DNA from: Furcasterigmium furcatum
Taxonomy: Eukaryota > Ascomycota > Sordariomycetes > Glomerellales > Plectosphaerellaceae
Length of the DNA: 64,000 bases
Direction: 5' to 3'
Assembly (NCBI GenBank): GCA_001599815.1
Contig: BCIA01000004.1
Span: 870,862 to 934,861, forward strand
The position numbers and the translations under genes are program-made. Numbering within the stretch: position 1 is the stretch's first letter; each line of letters opens with the position of its first letter. Positions 21,434 through 30,897 of this stretch are shown here, one piece after another. The notes beneath the pieces are model-generated. The model was not told the DNA's origin and ran no database searches. It saw nothing but the letters and a program-made list of their open reading frames with translations.

Positions 21434-23443
21434 TCAGTCCACATGCTCCCATCCCGGCGCATTGGCGGTGGCGCTCGGGACGAATTGATTTTCCGCTCCA
21501 TCGCTGTCCGGCACTTGTGAATTCCGCTGCAATATTCTCGTAATAAGCGTCAAGACATTGGGATGGACGGCGTGGCTTTCGAGCCGGCCAAGTAATGCCT
21601 GCATCTTGTGGTGCTGCTCCGTCGGGAAGATCGTCAGTTCGTCGAACATTGGTGGCGCTACTGGTGTGTATAAAAGCAGCAGTCGAAACGTATCCAGGTA
21701 GACGCCCGCAGCGTTCCATTTCCTGGTAAACTGCAAGAGTGTGTTTTCGGAATCTTCCAGCGCCTGGAGGGCCTCTGGAGCCTGGAATGCAATCGTGCGA
21801 CTGGTGACGGGCGTTTCCCAAAAGCATGCAAGGAGAATAATGCCAATCTCGAACTGCTCGTGCAGCTGAAATGCCACGGAAAGGTTCTGGTCAGTGCCAG
21901 TAGATAAAGCATATTGGGGGGCTGGACTCACCGCTCCCCAAGTCGAATACACACGGGGCCAATGCTTCTGGATTCTTCGGAAACACCTGGAGCACTCACT
22001 TGCGGCCGATAGAAGCTCCGCAAAGTCCTCGACGGCGGGAACGAAAGCTTCGTTCTGATACAGGCAGCACACGCCGTAGTTTACCATCTTGAGCATCGCT
22101 AGGGGATGGTAACCCATGGACTTGTCGAATGTGCCCGACAGGAGCGGAACCAGCGCCTTCCATTGATCCAATTGACTTTTGATCTCCGCTGTCTGCTCTC
22201 TCCGGTACTCCTCAGACCCCGGAAAGGCCTTGTATGCTGCCCAGAACATTCGTATACGGGATTGAATGCGACGCAAGCCGAACATGTGCTCCAGGTCAGC
22301 GCGCAATGAGCCTCCGCCGAAGGCTAGCAAGCCGCTTCGCTCCACAATCTGAACGCTCAAAGGTCAGCACCATTTGACAACATGAATGTAGGGCTGACTC
22401 CTGACCTTGTGGTCCAAAGATCCGACAGGTTGCCGGGACGATCCGGCCCAAAGCGTCGCAACAATCTCGAACGAGGTGTAACAAAAGACCAGCAGAGACC
22501 TCTCGTCCCCTCGAGCTTCGGTAGCAAGAGTGTCGGTGGTGTCGCAGGGGTACGCAGCGTCCAGCATCGCAGAGTCCAGCATCGAAGAGATATCGAATGA
22601 TGCTAGGAGGGTTGTGATCTCGCGAATGGCCTCGTTTGCGGCGCTCTGAAGGTTGAAAGGCGTGGAGGAGTGAAACCCGAATATTACCAACAGCAAATAT
22701 GCCTGCGTTCTTACTGACTGGGACAGGGATAAGGCGCTGGGTAAATACTGCTGCACCGCTTTGGAATGTAGAGCCTGGGACCTGATACTGTGCGGGCAAG
22801 ATGTTCCATCCGAAATACTGAAGCAGCATGCACCGATGGCGCACACGAGATGGAGCAAGCAGAGCAAGTGGTGATCCGCGTCAAAACTCTGCTGCTCGGC
22901 GGAGAGCTCGAAGAGCCAGGTTAGACGATCTGCATCGAGAAATGGCCAGCTCGGATGCACATGAAGCATGTAGCTGTCAAAGTCAGACCGGAGCAGTATC
23001 GCCTCAGTCAATGTTGGGGTAGATTCTTGCGACGAAGTCGGCGGTGTTTGCGCGCTGTCGGGTGAAGGTCGTGGCGGCGGCGTGGATGTCCACGATCCGG
23101 ACTGATCAGTGGTAAAAGGGCCTGCCTCGGGCCGGAGGGCCTGGAGACACAGCCTCAGGCCCTTCTCAGCCTGTGCGAGGCGTGTCTCAAGGCCCTTGAT
23201 ATATGCCCACGGGACACCTTGTGCGTCCCTCCTCTTGCGGTCCTGGAACCGTACGCAATCGGCGCCGGACTTTTCACACTCTCCGCAGGAGGGGAGACGG
23301 TGGTCACACTTCTTCTTGCGGTGCCGGCAGCGTACACAGGCAATCGGGGCGGGAGACCGGCTGTGGTCGCGAGATTTTGGAGGCATCGAGGGAACGGAGC
23401 TGGCGTCAAGTTGATGTCTGGTCTCTGTCAGTGAGGCATGCAC
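21434..23443 (-). CDS. Zn2Cys6 transcription factor with fungal-specific regulatory domain
   Basis: Minus-strand exons 23443-22406, 22348-21932 and 21865-21434 give 628 residues; a second in-frame ATG at 23386 would shorten it by 19. The Zn2Cys6 cluster is intact in exon 1: CVRCRHRKKKC then CGEC and C, spacing C-X2-C-X6-C-X6-C-X2-C-X6-C. A linker with WAYIKGLETRLAQAEKGLRLCLQAL forms a coiled-coil dimerisation helix, and the fungal-specific domain runs from about residue 150 (DSYMLHVHPSWPFLDADRL). The 66-base intron at 21866-21931 is a multiple of three without stops, so a longer isoform is possible. A dimeric Zn2Cys6 protein should bind CGG inverted repeats, and it is the closest regulator gene to the CGGACT palindromes. 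That it binds them is inference. Confidence 0.92.
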
Positions 23444-23872
23444 AGACGGAACAGGCTCAACAGAGCATGCCGCTGAAAAGGATATTTCCCTGTTTGACCG
23501 ACCCCGGATTCTGCCCCAACTGGCCCCGGAGCCACGGTACTCCAGCCGAGCATGAATCGCGGCGCCATGATTTCTACCCCAACGCCAGTGTTGGAATGTC
23601 CTCGGCCTGGGATCGAGGAAGCCGAGTGCTGCGCCAATGCGCGGAGACTAAATGGCAGCATAGTGGGTTTTCTCGCCCACCTGGCCATGTCCTTTCAGGG
23701 GTTTCAACGTTCCCTGACTTGGCTCATTTCGTCGGCTTGGTTCAAGTATCAACTACCGATCATACCAGACTCGATATCAACCCCACAGCGACGACAACAC
23801 TGAACCAGTCTTTGCCCGCTCTGTGATTTTTAACCCCAACACTGGTCTACTCATGGGCCTCAGCAGCGAAAC

Positions 23873-23886
23873 ACGCAGGCCTGCGT
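23873..23886. repeat. Perfect 14-bp palindrome ACGCAGGCCTGCGT
   Basis: Every base is self-complementary around the centre GG/CC. It lies 430 bases upstream of the Zn2Cys6 start codon and 22 bases from a second inverted repeat. Confidence 0.6.
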
Positions 23887-23907
23887 AATAAGATATAGTC
23901 TACCTAG

Positions 23908-23935
23908 CCTAAAATCTAAGAGCCAAGATTTTAGG
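23908..23935. repeat. Inverted repeat, 10-bp arms and 8-base loop
   Basis: The arms CCTAAAATCT (23908-23917) and AGATTTTAGG (23926-23935) pair perfectly around the loop aagagcca. It is A/T-rich within a GC-richer neighbourhood. It could be a terminator-like hairpin, a protein site or a remnant of a small inverted-repeat element. Confidence 0.55.
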
Positions 23936-24320
23936 TACGGGACATGCGAATCCATTTACCTGGGCAAAAGCCACCCTCAGGCTGGGGTGCAGATGGCCGA
24001 CCACCAGCGCTGATGAGTAAGACTCCTAGTACGCTGGCGGGGTATGGCTGAGGTAATCAAGTCGACGACTCACCCCTGACCGGAGGGAACAAAAAACATC
24101 CATTCAGGGGCAAGCAGCCACCCAGCTTTCATGTTGACAGCAACCAGGGCCGTGACAAGGTCTTGTGGTCTCGGTCTCGGAGACTCCTTTGATCACATGG
24201 AACCCGGATAGAGCCTTGTAGTCGTAAGTGCTTACCAGAAGGCACCAACCACAGCTCCCGAGTACTAATATCCATGTCAGAGAGAGTCCACGTCAAGTCG
24301 TGAGTGTTCATAGACGCACG

Positions 24321-25154
24321 ATGCCTCGCCTCCAGATCCTCTCGGACCTACACCTCGAGACGCCCAAGCAGTATGACATCTTCGAGATCACTCCAAAGGC
24401 CCCGTTTCTCGCCCTGCTTGGCGACATAGGCAACGTCGGCGCCCCGTCGCACCGCCAGGAAATGCTCGCCTTCCTGCGCCGCCAGCTCCGCGCCTTTCAA
24501 GCCGTCCTCTTCGTCCCCGGGAACCACGAGCCCTATCACTCCACCTGGCCCGAGACCCTCCAGGTCCTCCGCGACTTCGAGTCGGAAATCGCCACGGAGC
24601 GCGCATCGGACACGGCCCTCGGCCAGTTCGTCCTCCTTGAGCGCGCCGCCTTCCGCATCCCCGCCACGGACGGCACCACCCTCGTCCTTGGCTGCAGCCT
24701 GTTCTCCCACATCCCCGCGGAGCGCATGTCCCTCGTCGAGGCGGGCCTCAACGACTTCTTCCACACCGGCCCCGCCTGGACGGCCGCCGCGCACAGCGAG
24801 GCCCACGCGCGGGACGTCGCCTGGCTCAACGACCAGGTCGCCCTGGCCGAGTCCGACGCGGGCGTGTCCTCCGTCGCGGTGCTCACGCACTGGAGCCCCT
24901 CGGTCGACGAGCGCGCCTGCGACCCCGTGCACAGCGGGAGCGCCATCTCGAGCGGCTTCGCGACGGACCTGAGCGGCGAGCCGTGCTGGGGCGGCGGCAA
25001 AGTGAGGCTGTGGGCGAGCGGGCACACGCACTACAACTTTGACTTTCTCGCCGCGCGCGAGGGGAGGGCCCCCCTGAGGGCGTTCGCGAACCAGAGGGGG
25101 TACTATTTCAGGCAGGCGGACGCGTTTGACGGCGAGGCGACGGTCGAGCTGTAG
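24321..25154 (+). CDS. Calcineurin-like metallophosphoesterase
   Basis: Single exon, 277 residues, very GC-rich. The metal-binding motifs of the calcineurin-like superfamily appear in order: SDLHLE (residue 8), GDIGN (about 37), GNHE (about 74), LTHWSP (about 194) and GHTHYN (about 234). These supply the two-metal site for phosphoester hydrolysis. The arrangement, without a signal peptide or membrane anchor, fits the fungal 'Ser/Thr phosphatase superfamily' cytosolic proteins whose substrates are unknown; true PP1/PP2A sequence features are absent. The ATG at 24321 begins directly with the first strand (MPRLQILSDLH); an earlier in-frame start at 24228 would add a non-conserved leader. It is convergent with the next gene (165 bases between stops). 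Confidence 0.9.
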   Translation: MPRLQILSDLHLETPKQYDIFEITPKAPFLALLGDIGNVGAPSHRQEMLAFLRRQLRAFQAVLFVPGNHEPYHSTWPETLQVLRDFESEIATERASDTALGQFVLLERAAFRIPATDGTTLVLGCSLFSHIPAERMSLVEAGLNDFFHTGPAWTAAAHSEAHARDVAWLNDQVALAESDAGVSSVAVLTHWSPSVDERACDPVHSGSAISSGFATDLSGEPCWGGGKVRLWASGHTHYNFDFLAAREGRAPLRAFANQRGYYFRQADAFDGEATVEL

Positions 25155-25319
25155 ACCTGCGCATCTGGACCTGTGGTGGGAGACACGCGATGCCGGGGTG
25201 AGAGATATGCCGCCACCGGCACGCAATGGTTGTTGCAAAAGATGGGCTCAATTCGACATTCTGAACAATCAATCATCCCTCCCCACCAACGCCCAACGAC
25301 ACACTCAGTACCCCTCGCA

Positions 25320-26269
25320 TCAGCCAGCAACCTGGAGTCGTTCCTCCCACCACGCTTCGTCAGTACCGGTGAGTTCCGCGGCTGACCTGACCCATCGTCC
25401 CACGAGTTGTCTCTCGTCTGCATCCAAGTTGAGAGCAGAAACGGACGACTCGGTGAGTGACTTCAGAAATCCCAGGGCGTCAAAGGCGCCCTCCCACCTC
25501 TGCTTCTCCGTCTGCCCCATCCCGCATGCGTCCAGCTTGAACAAGAACATTTCTCGCTTCGATGGGTAGGGCACTTTGTCTCGATAAAGGCCAATTTTGA
25601 TAGAGCTGGCGGGCATGTAGGGAAGCTTCGTGTTTTGATCGCTGTCAGCCTCACTCTTGACTTTGGCGCGCTGAGAGGAGGGCACCAGGTGTAAAGGGGG
25701 GAGGGGCTCACGTCCGTTGCCGGGCAGAAGTGGATGGCGGCTGATTTCCCGGATGACGGGTGGTTGTAGACGAGTGTGCCTCCAAGATCCTGGAATGCCG
25801 ATCCTCCCAGAGCGAGCAATGCGCTCTTCAGAGTGCGGCTGGGGTCGGCTTCTTCGACAACGAAGTCGATGCGCTGAAGGTGGACGCGGCCAGTCAGTAT
25901 GCGTGTCCAGTTCTCAGCCGCCGGCGCAGCACAGCTAACCTCTGTGGGCTTTTGCAGACCATGATTCCAGCAAGCCAGCCCTCCGAAGACGGAGATAAGA
26001 CGGTCGTCGAATCTCCCTGTTCGCCGCAAGTCGCCGAGCACTGCTGAGGCGGCTTCGTGGAGTTGCTGTCGGTCATTCTCCGCTCTTCTATCCTCGATGG
26101 CGTCGGTAAAGCGCTGGAATGGCTGGCGAATCGCATTCCCGGCTGTTTCGGGGACAACCACGAGTGCGGCGTCGGGGGAGCCTTCGTGTCGTGCTGGTTG
26201 TTCTATGCGCCTCGGCTCGTCGTCGACGACGAGCGTGATCCTTTGGAGGGCGTCCCCGGGAGAAGCCAT
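25320..26269 (-). CDS. Nucleotidyltransferase-fold-like fungal protein (paralogue A)
   Basis: Minus-strand exons 26269-25940, 25873-25712 and 25670-25320 give about 280 residues. The third exon may instead start at 25655, because the first choice leaves only a 41-base intron. The core reads LISVFGGLACWNHGLQKPTE, then across the intron RIDFVVEEADP. This matches the G-G-x-A-x-x-x-H-G ... D-x-D-like entry of nucleotidyltransferase-fold proteins, here with IDFVV. Further on come LVYNHPSSGKSAAIHFCPATD and MFLFKLDACGMGQTEKQRWEGAFDALGFL. No kinase, signal or membrane features are present. Catalytic carboxylates are not fully evident (R-x-D rather than D-x-D), so activity is uncertain. The gene next door, in divergent orientation, has the same pattern. 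Confidence 0.72.
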
Positions 26270-26868
26270 GGCTCCCTAGCCGCTAGCGGACGACAAAGGG
26301 ACGCAAGGGAGTGGTGGTGGCAAGGAAAGAAGAGGATGCTTATTCGAATAACTTTGAAGATCAAGAGCTGGGCGCAGGAGGGTGCGTGTAGGACGATGAC
26401 CAACCAGGCTGCTGCTCCCGCAGACGGCGGGCGACACGGTCAGAATATATACGTCGAACGGAACATACGACCTCCAAGGCGCGGTGGTGGCCCTGGCGGC
26501 GTGGGATATGGACGGCACACTGGTTCCATGATCCAGAAGCGACAGGAAACAGGGGGAATCATCAGCAACCATTCGGCATCTGTGTCGTCACGAACAAAGG
26601 GGAGAATACCAGGCGGCACGGCAACCCAGCCAGCCAGCTCGCTCAAATGTTTCTCCCCACAAAGGGTCACAAACAAAGAGGAGAGTGAACAACCGCACAA
26701 CAACCTAGCCAGCTCAAAGGCCTGTCACTTCAAGGTGCCACGGGCAGCTGGCCCGTGACCTGCAGCCAGGTCTACTTAAGCTGGAGCGCTCTCGAGTCTT
26801 CCTGTGCCCTTACTCGAGTCCCGTCGAAGCCATCCGAGCATCCGAGTCACAAAAACAACCGAGCAGAC
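26270..26868. promoter_or_regulatory. Divergent promoter of the two nucleotidyltransferase-fold-like genes
   Basis: About 600 bases between the start codons of the two related genes. The sequence before 26869 is pyrimidine- and CA-rich. No TATA element or repeated motif was found. A short open frame at 26057-26758 is antisense and unsupported. Confidence 0.45.
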
Positions 26869-27826
26869 ATGTCGTTGTCAAATCTCTGGAGCCACATCCG
26901 GCGACCCGCAAACCCTTCGAATAATATCCAGGAGGGTTTCGTGGTCGAAGTCGCAAAGTATCTGAACGAGAAGGGCATCCCCTGCATTCTGATTTCCGAG
27001 ACGGCCATTGCGCTCCATGGACGAGCTTCCGGTATACACGTGAGTACCTTTCTACGCAGGCAGCAGATTGTCATGACAGCATGACGTCCAGGAGGCACTC
27101 GGCTGACGCGAAGGACTCCCCGTGCCACAGTCTGTGGACTTTGTTATCAGAGACGATGACGAGTTCCGCATGGCTGAAGTTCTTCACATGAACCCCAACG
27201 AGGTCATCGACAAAGAGTACCGGCGGCTCGGCAACTCCAGCGCCCGCTCCCTACCCAAGCCGGCCTTTCACATCATCCTCCTCACGGCCGGCCTCGCCGC
27301 GGCCAGTATCTGGAAGCAGTCGCAGGTCTGGTGGAGAATGCCGCCGATCCCCAGGCAGTTCGTTAACCCGCGGGAGGCGGCTCTCGATCCCGAGGACTAT
27401 ATTCTCGCCGACGACGAGACGGCCATCCGGCCAACCTTGAGTACCGACCCTTTTGCCAAGGGTCATCATGCGGTTATCCTTCCGACCGCGGCTCGCCTGT
27501 TTGAGGCCACCATGAGCTTGAAAGCTCGCCATGCCTGGACCGTGCTGGCCTGTGACTCTCGAGGAGCATGCGAGACCAACGATCTGTGGTGGTTGTTTTC
27601 AGAGGGGCTCCAGGACATCAACAAGGTCCGCTCGCCGTTCAAGGAGTACTACGAGACCCTGGAGGCGGACCGAGACCTGTCGGCCCCCCGCAGAACCATG
27701 ATCAGAGACCTCAGACGCTACCTGGGCGAGCCCGTCACCCTGGAGGATGAGCAGGCGGCGGAGAAGGACGCCGCATGGCTGGAGGAACGGCGTAAGCTGC
27801 CCCCGCATGGGGTTCGAGGCTGGTGA
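26869..27826 (+). CDS. Nucleotidyltransferase-fold-like fungal protein (paralogue B)
   Basis: Two exons, 26869-27039 and 27131-27826, encode 288 residues; the junction is in phase 0. The N-terminus holds VAKYLNEKGIPCILISETAIALHGRASGIH followed across the intron by SVDFVIRDDDEFRMAEVL, the same A-x-x-x-x-H-G ... x-D-F-V layout as its divergent neighbour. The rest is alpha/beta with a Pro-rich turn (WWRMPPIPRQF), IRPTLSTDPFAKGHHAVILPTAARLFEA and an acidic, Arg-rich tail. Fungal genomes carry expanded families of such proteins of unknown role. Whether it transfers nucleotides cannot be told, since the first metal-binding D-x-D is not clear. A truncated relative with a stop codon lies 650 bases downstream. 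Confidence 0.78.
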
Positions 27827-28474
27827 TGATTTGTGTTTCTAGCTAAGTAGCTGTCGTTATACCCTTGATTTGTGAGTATTCAGGGGCGGTCCAACTCCCT
27901 TTGATACGGGGCATGATGGGCAGGACTTCCAAGCGAAACCCGCAGTCAGTGATGAGTGCGGCTGCAAAGTTCTGACACCTAAAAGTGACAGGAAACGGGT
28001 GGACGGCCGGGGTGAAGGGACCGGCAGATTCATTCACGATGGGCGTCACCCTGGCTATGCGTATCATGGACAAAGGGGCGAGAATCCGGCGGCTCAGAAG
28101 CGCCACGCGAAGTCAAAGGAACCTCCAAGGCGGCGGCTCCCGTATGAAGGATAACAAAGAGGTGCTGGCGACTGATTAGCAGTCATGGTATCTCATAATA
28201 TGACGAGCTCAGGCGCGTGGCGGTCTCACTCTTTATTGAAGGAGCCTTGGCAGCGCTGCCTTTGTCGGTCTCATGGACAAAGACGCGCCGACGGTCACCA
28301 AAAAGGCCTGGCTTATTTTACTCCAGTGGCCCCCACCCGCCCCCCCCCCCCCCTCCGAGTCCTCCTTAGGCTTCGGTCGAGTCTCACCAAAGCGCATCGA
28401 GTCCCAGGGGAAAAAGAATTGCCCACTTGGACCCAAGCACCTCCCACAGCTCAGCCGGACAACTGCCGCCCAAG
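27827..28474. other. Intergenic region ahead of the pseudogene
   Basis: No gene seen. It contains a run of 14 C at 28340-28353 and may include the decayed promoter of the pseudogene that starts at 28475. Confidence 0.45.
28340..28353 (+). repeat. Homopolymer run of 14 C
   Basis: Uninterrupted C tract in a C/T-rich stretch about 120 bases before the pseudogene start. Length could be affected by sequencing error. Confidence 0.7.
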
Positions 28475-28618
28475 ATGTCAGGATTCGATTCTCTTCTTGC
28501 TCATAGGCGACCCAGCATCTCCGAGCTCCTCGCCGTCAGAGTTGCGCAGCTTCTCGACGAGAACGGTATCCCCTGAATCCTGTGCTCCTGGAGCGCCCTC
28601 GTACTTCATGGATTCGAA
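28475..28618 (+). pseudogene. Broken N-terminal copy of the nucleotidyltransferase-fold-like family
   Basis: From the ATG at 28475 the frame reads MSGFDSLLAHRRPSISELL, then VRVAQLLDENGIP, a TGA stop, ILCSWSALVLHG and FEARGRGG. Paralogue B has VAKYLNEKGIP-C-ILISETAIALHG at the same place and also begins MS with an RRP motif nearby, so the stop sits exactly where the intact gene has a Cys codon (TGC). Beyond about 28618 the similarity fades and further stops occur; nothing like the second exon of paralogue B follows. No intron with usable ends removes the TGA. It is best read as a duplicated, truncated and inactivated fragment. Confidence 0.7.
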
Positions 28619-29062
28619 GCACGAGGGAGAGGCGGGATATCACCGGCGCGTAATCAATCCATGCTGGGATAGGGTTGTGGCTGTCGTGCGGAAGAAGCAG
28701 AGTACTGCTGACAGCACGCGCAAGCATGATGTGAGGCCCTTTATGGTGACAGTGGTTCCGATGGCGCTGGTATTTGGTTCTGAGGTAAGGTATGGAGAGT
28801 GGCCCAGAGCACGAGGATATCAGAATCCAGGCGGTGTGAAATATGTTACCCGATCGGGCGAAGGGCAGCCATCAATTCTGCCGCCCCACCTTTACATCAT
28901 TCCCGATAACTGAATGTGCCCCTCCATCTGATCCATCACGAAGCTCTTCTGCTGCAGTCAACTTCCACTCGAGACTGAACTCCAGGCATCCACACCACGT
29001 TCCCGACTCTCTGCAGAATAATCCTGCACCTCGGACGCATATCGCACTGGACACGACCCTCC
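28619..29062. other. Intergenic, promoter of GPN2
   Basis: 444 bases. The first part may be decayed pseudogene. The last 150 bases are CA/CT-rich and carry the GPN2 promoter. No clear elements seen. Confidence 0.45.
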
Positions 29063-30240
29063 ATGCCGTTTGCGCAGCTCGTGCTCGGCAGCCCCGGCGC
29101 GGGCAAGAGCACGTACTGCGATGGAAGTACGCTGACAAACTCAAACTCCCGTCTCTCCCTCTGTCAGAGCTTCTCTAAACCTGTGTGTGTGTGCAGTGCA
29201 CCAGTTCCTGGGCGCCATCGGCAGGGCGTGCTCCGTCGTCAACCTCGATCCCGCGAACGACCACACAAACTACCCGAAAGCCATGGACATCCGAGACCTG
29301 ACAACGCTCGAGGAAATCATGAAGAGGGACAGGCTAGGGCCCAACGGCGGGATCCTGTATGCCCTGGAAGAGCTGGAACACAACATGGAGTGGTTCGAGG
29401 AGGGGCTGAAGGAGCTGGGCGACGACTACATTCTCTTCGACTGTCCCGGGCAGGTCGAGCTGTACACCCACCACAACTCGTTGCGCAACATCTTCATGAG
29501 GTTACAAAAGCTCGGATTCAGGGTGTGTGCTTTCCGCCCGACACCGGCTCCGCGCTACAGCTAACGACCTACAGCTGGTGGTTGTCCACCTTTCCGACTC
29601 CTTCTGCCTCACACAGCCGTCGCTGTACATCGCGAACCTGCTCTTGTCGCTACGCGCCATGCTCCAGATGGACCTCCCCCACATCAACGTGCTGACCAAG
29701 ATCGACAAGGTCGCTTCATACGACCCCCTGCCGATGAATCTGGAATTTTACACGGACGTGCAGGACCTGTCGTATCTGATGCCCCATCTCGAGGACGAGT
29801 CGCCGGCGTTGCGAAGCGAGAAATTCAGCAGGCTGAACGAGGCAATCTCCAACATGATCGAGAGTTACGGCCTGGTCAGGTTCGAGGTGTTGGCGGTCGA
29901 GAACAAGAAGAGCATGATGCAGCTCCTGAGGGTGATAGACCGAGCTGGCGGCTACGTCTTTGGCGGAGCCGAGGGTGCCAACGACACGGTCTGGCAGGTG
30001 GCCATGCGGAACGAGTCCTCCATGATGGAGGTCCAGGATATCCAGGAGCGCTGGGTGGACAACAAAGACGCGTACGACGAGTTGGAGCGCAAGGAGGACG
30101 AGGAGCAGGCCAAGCTCCGAGGGGAGGAAGGGGCGCCGGGCGAGGCGAGCCCCCAGGATACGGATATGTACGACCCTGACTTTGGAGATGTGTCGATGCC
30201 CAAGGATAGCGGCATCAAGGTGGTGCGGAAGGACAAATGA
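29063..30240 (+). CDS. GPN2: GPN-loop GTPase 2
   Basis: Three exons, 29063-29126, 29197-29522 and 29575-30240, encode 351 residues, the usual length. The Walker A LGSPGAGKSTYC is at residue 8. The family-defining GPN loop is in RLGPNGGI near 70, the G3 region is FDCPGQVELYTHH near 108, and the base-recognition motif NVLTKIDK is near 175. Family knowledge: GPN GTPases act with each other and with assembly factors to bring RNA polymerase II subunits together and into the nucleus. The tail is acidic (ELERKEDEEQAKLRGEEG, DTDMYDPDFGDV). The first intron carries a GT-repeat before its acceptor. Its stop codon lies only 11 bases from that of convergent POP5, so the transcripts must overlap at their 3' ends. 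Confidence 0.97.
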
Positions 30241-30251
30241 TACCCCGGATT

Positions 30252-30897
30252 TCAGCTGTTTTCAGATGCCTCGCCGTCGTCTTCCGAGGCGTTGTCGATG
30301 TCGAGCATGTCGGCGTCGCTAGTGTCGCGTGAGACTGCTGTAGAACCCGCAGCTGGCGCAGTCAGGAGCGATACTGCGCCTGATCTCGGACCACTCTGTG
30401 CTGATTTCGCGGCGAGCACAAGTTTCCTTGCCTGGCGGATGGCCTCCTCCTCTGCCTTGCGGATGGTCCCGCTCACCCTGACGACTTTGAAGACACATGC
30501 CTTGCCCTGCCCAGACTTGACAGGGACAGCGTCCATGGAGGTCAAGGCTGCCCAGATGAGCCGGTAGTGTTCTCTCTTGATTTTCAGAATGAACGTGGAG
30601 GTGGCGTTTGACAAATATTTGACTGCATAGCGATTAGCATTGATGAGGCGCAGTCGTTGTGCCGCATGGGCGGTGCTCACTCGAAAGGTTGGCTCCCGCT
30701 ATGGCTCCGGAGCCATAGTCTCCGAACAAGGCGGCGATCTCGGACTGCAGGGCCCTAACGAGACTCCCGGCCGTCAGTCTGTCCGTCGTCGGCTGGTGTA
30801 ACAGGACAAAGTCAGGCACATCTGAAGCATCCTCCCTGGGTGTCGTTGGCGGGTAGAGGATGTTGACCAGCAGATACCTCTCCTTGATGCGCACCAT
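30252..30897 (-). CDS. POP5: Ribonuclease P/MRP subunit Pop5
   Basis: Minus-strand exons 30897-30681 and 30622-30252 encode 195 residues. The start MVRIKERYLLVNILYP is the typical Pop5 N-terminus; an ATG ten codons upstream is not used in the family. The conserved middle FGDYGSGAIAGANLS joins IKYLSNATSTFILKIKREHYRLIWAALT across the intron, followed by VVRVSGTIRKAEEEAIRQAR. A non-conserved acidic Ser/Ala tail (DADMLDIDNASEDDGEAS) extends it beyond the yeast length. Pop5 is a core protein of RNase P and RNase MRP, which cut the 5' leaders of tRNA precursors and process rRNA in the nucleus and nucleolus. It is convergent with GPN2 and divergent from the apyrase gene. Confidence 0.96.

Larger units (their letters stand above)
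23444..24320. other. Divergent intergenic region, Zn2Cys6 factor / metallophosphoesterase
   Basis: 877 bases without a gene. The part near 23873-23935 holds two strong inverted repeats listed separately. The remainder contains the promoters of both flanking genes; no TATA element stands out. Confidence 0.5.

Noticed and set aside
1..24000. Secondary-metabolite gene cluster
   Set aside because: Transporters, regulators and oxidoreductases occur, but there is no PKS, NRPS, terpene synthase or prenyltransferase core enzyme anywhere in the window.
24348..25238. 296-codon minus-strand frame opposite the metallophosphoesterase
   Set aside because: Mirror of a very GC-rich gene; the sense strand has all five metal-binding motifs.
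28340..28353. C14 run as a functional element
   Set aside because: Single homopolymer in non-coding DNA, prone to sequencing length error; no supporting context.
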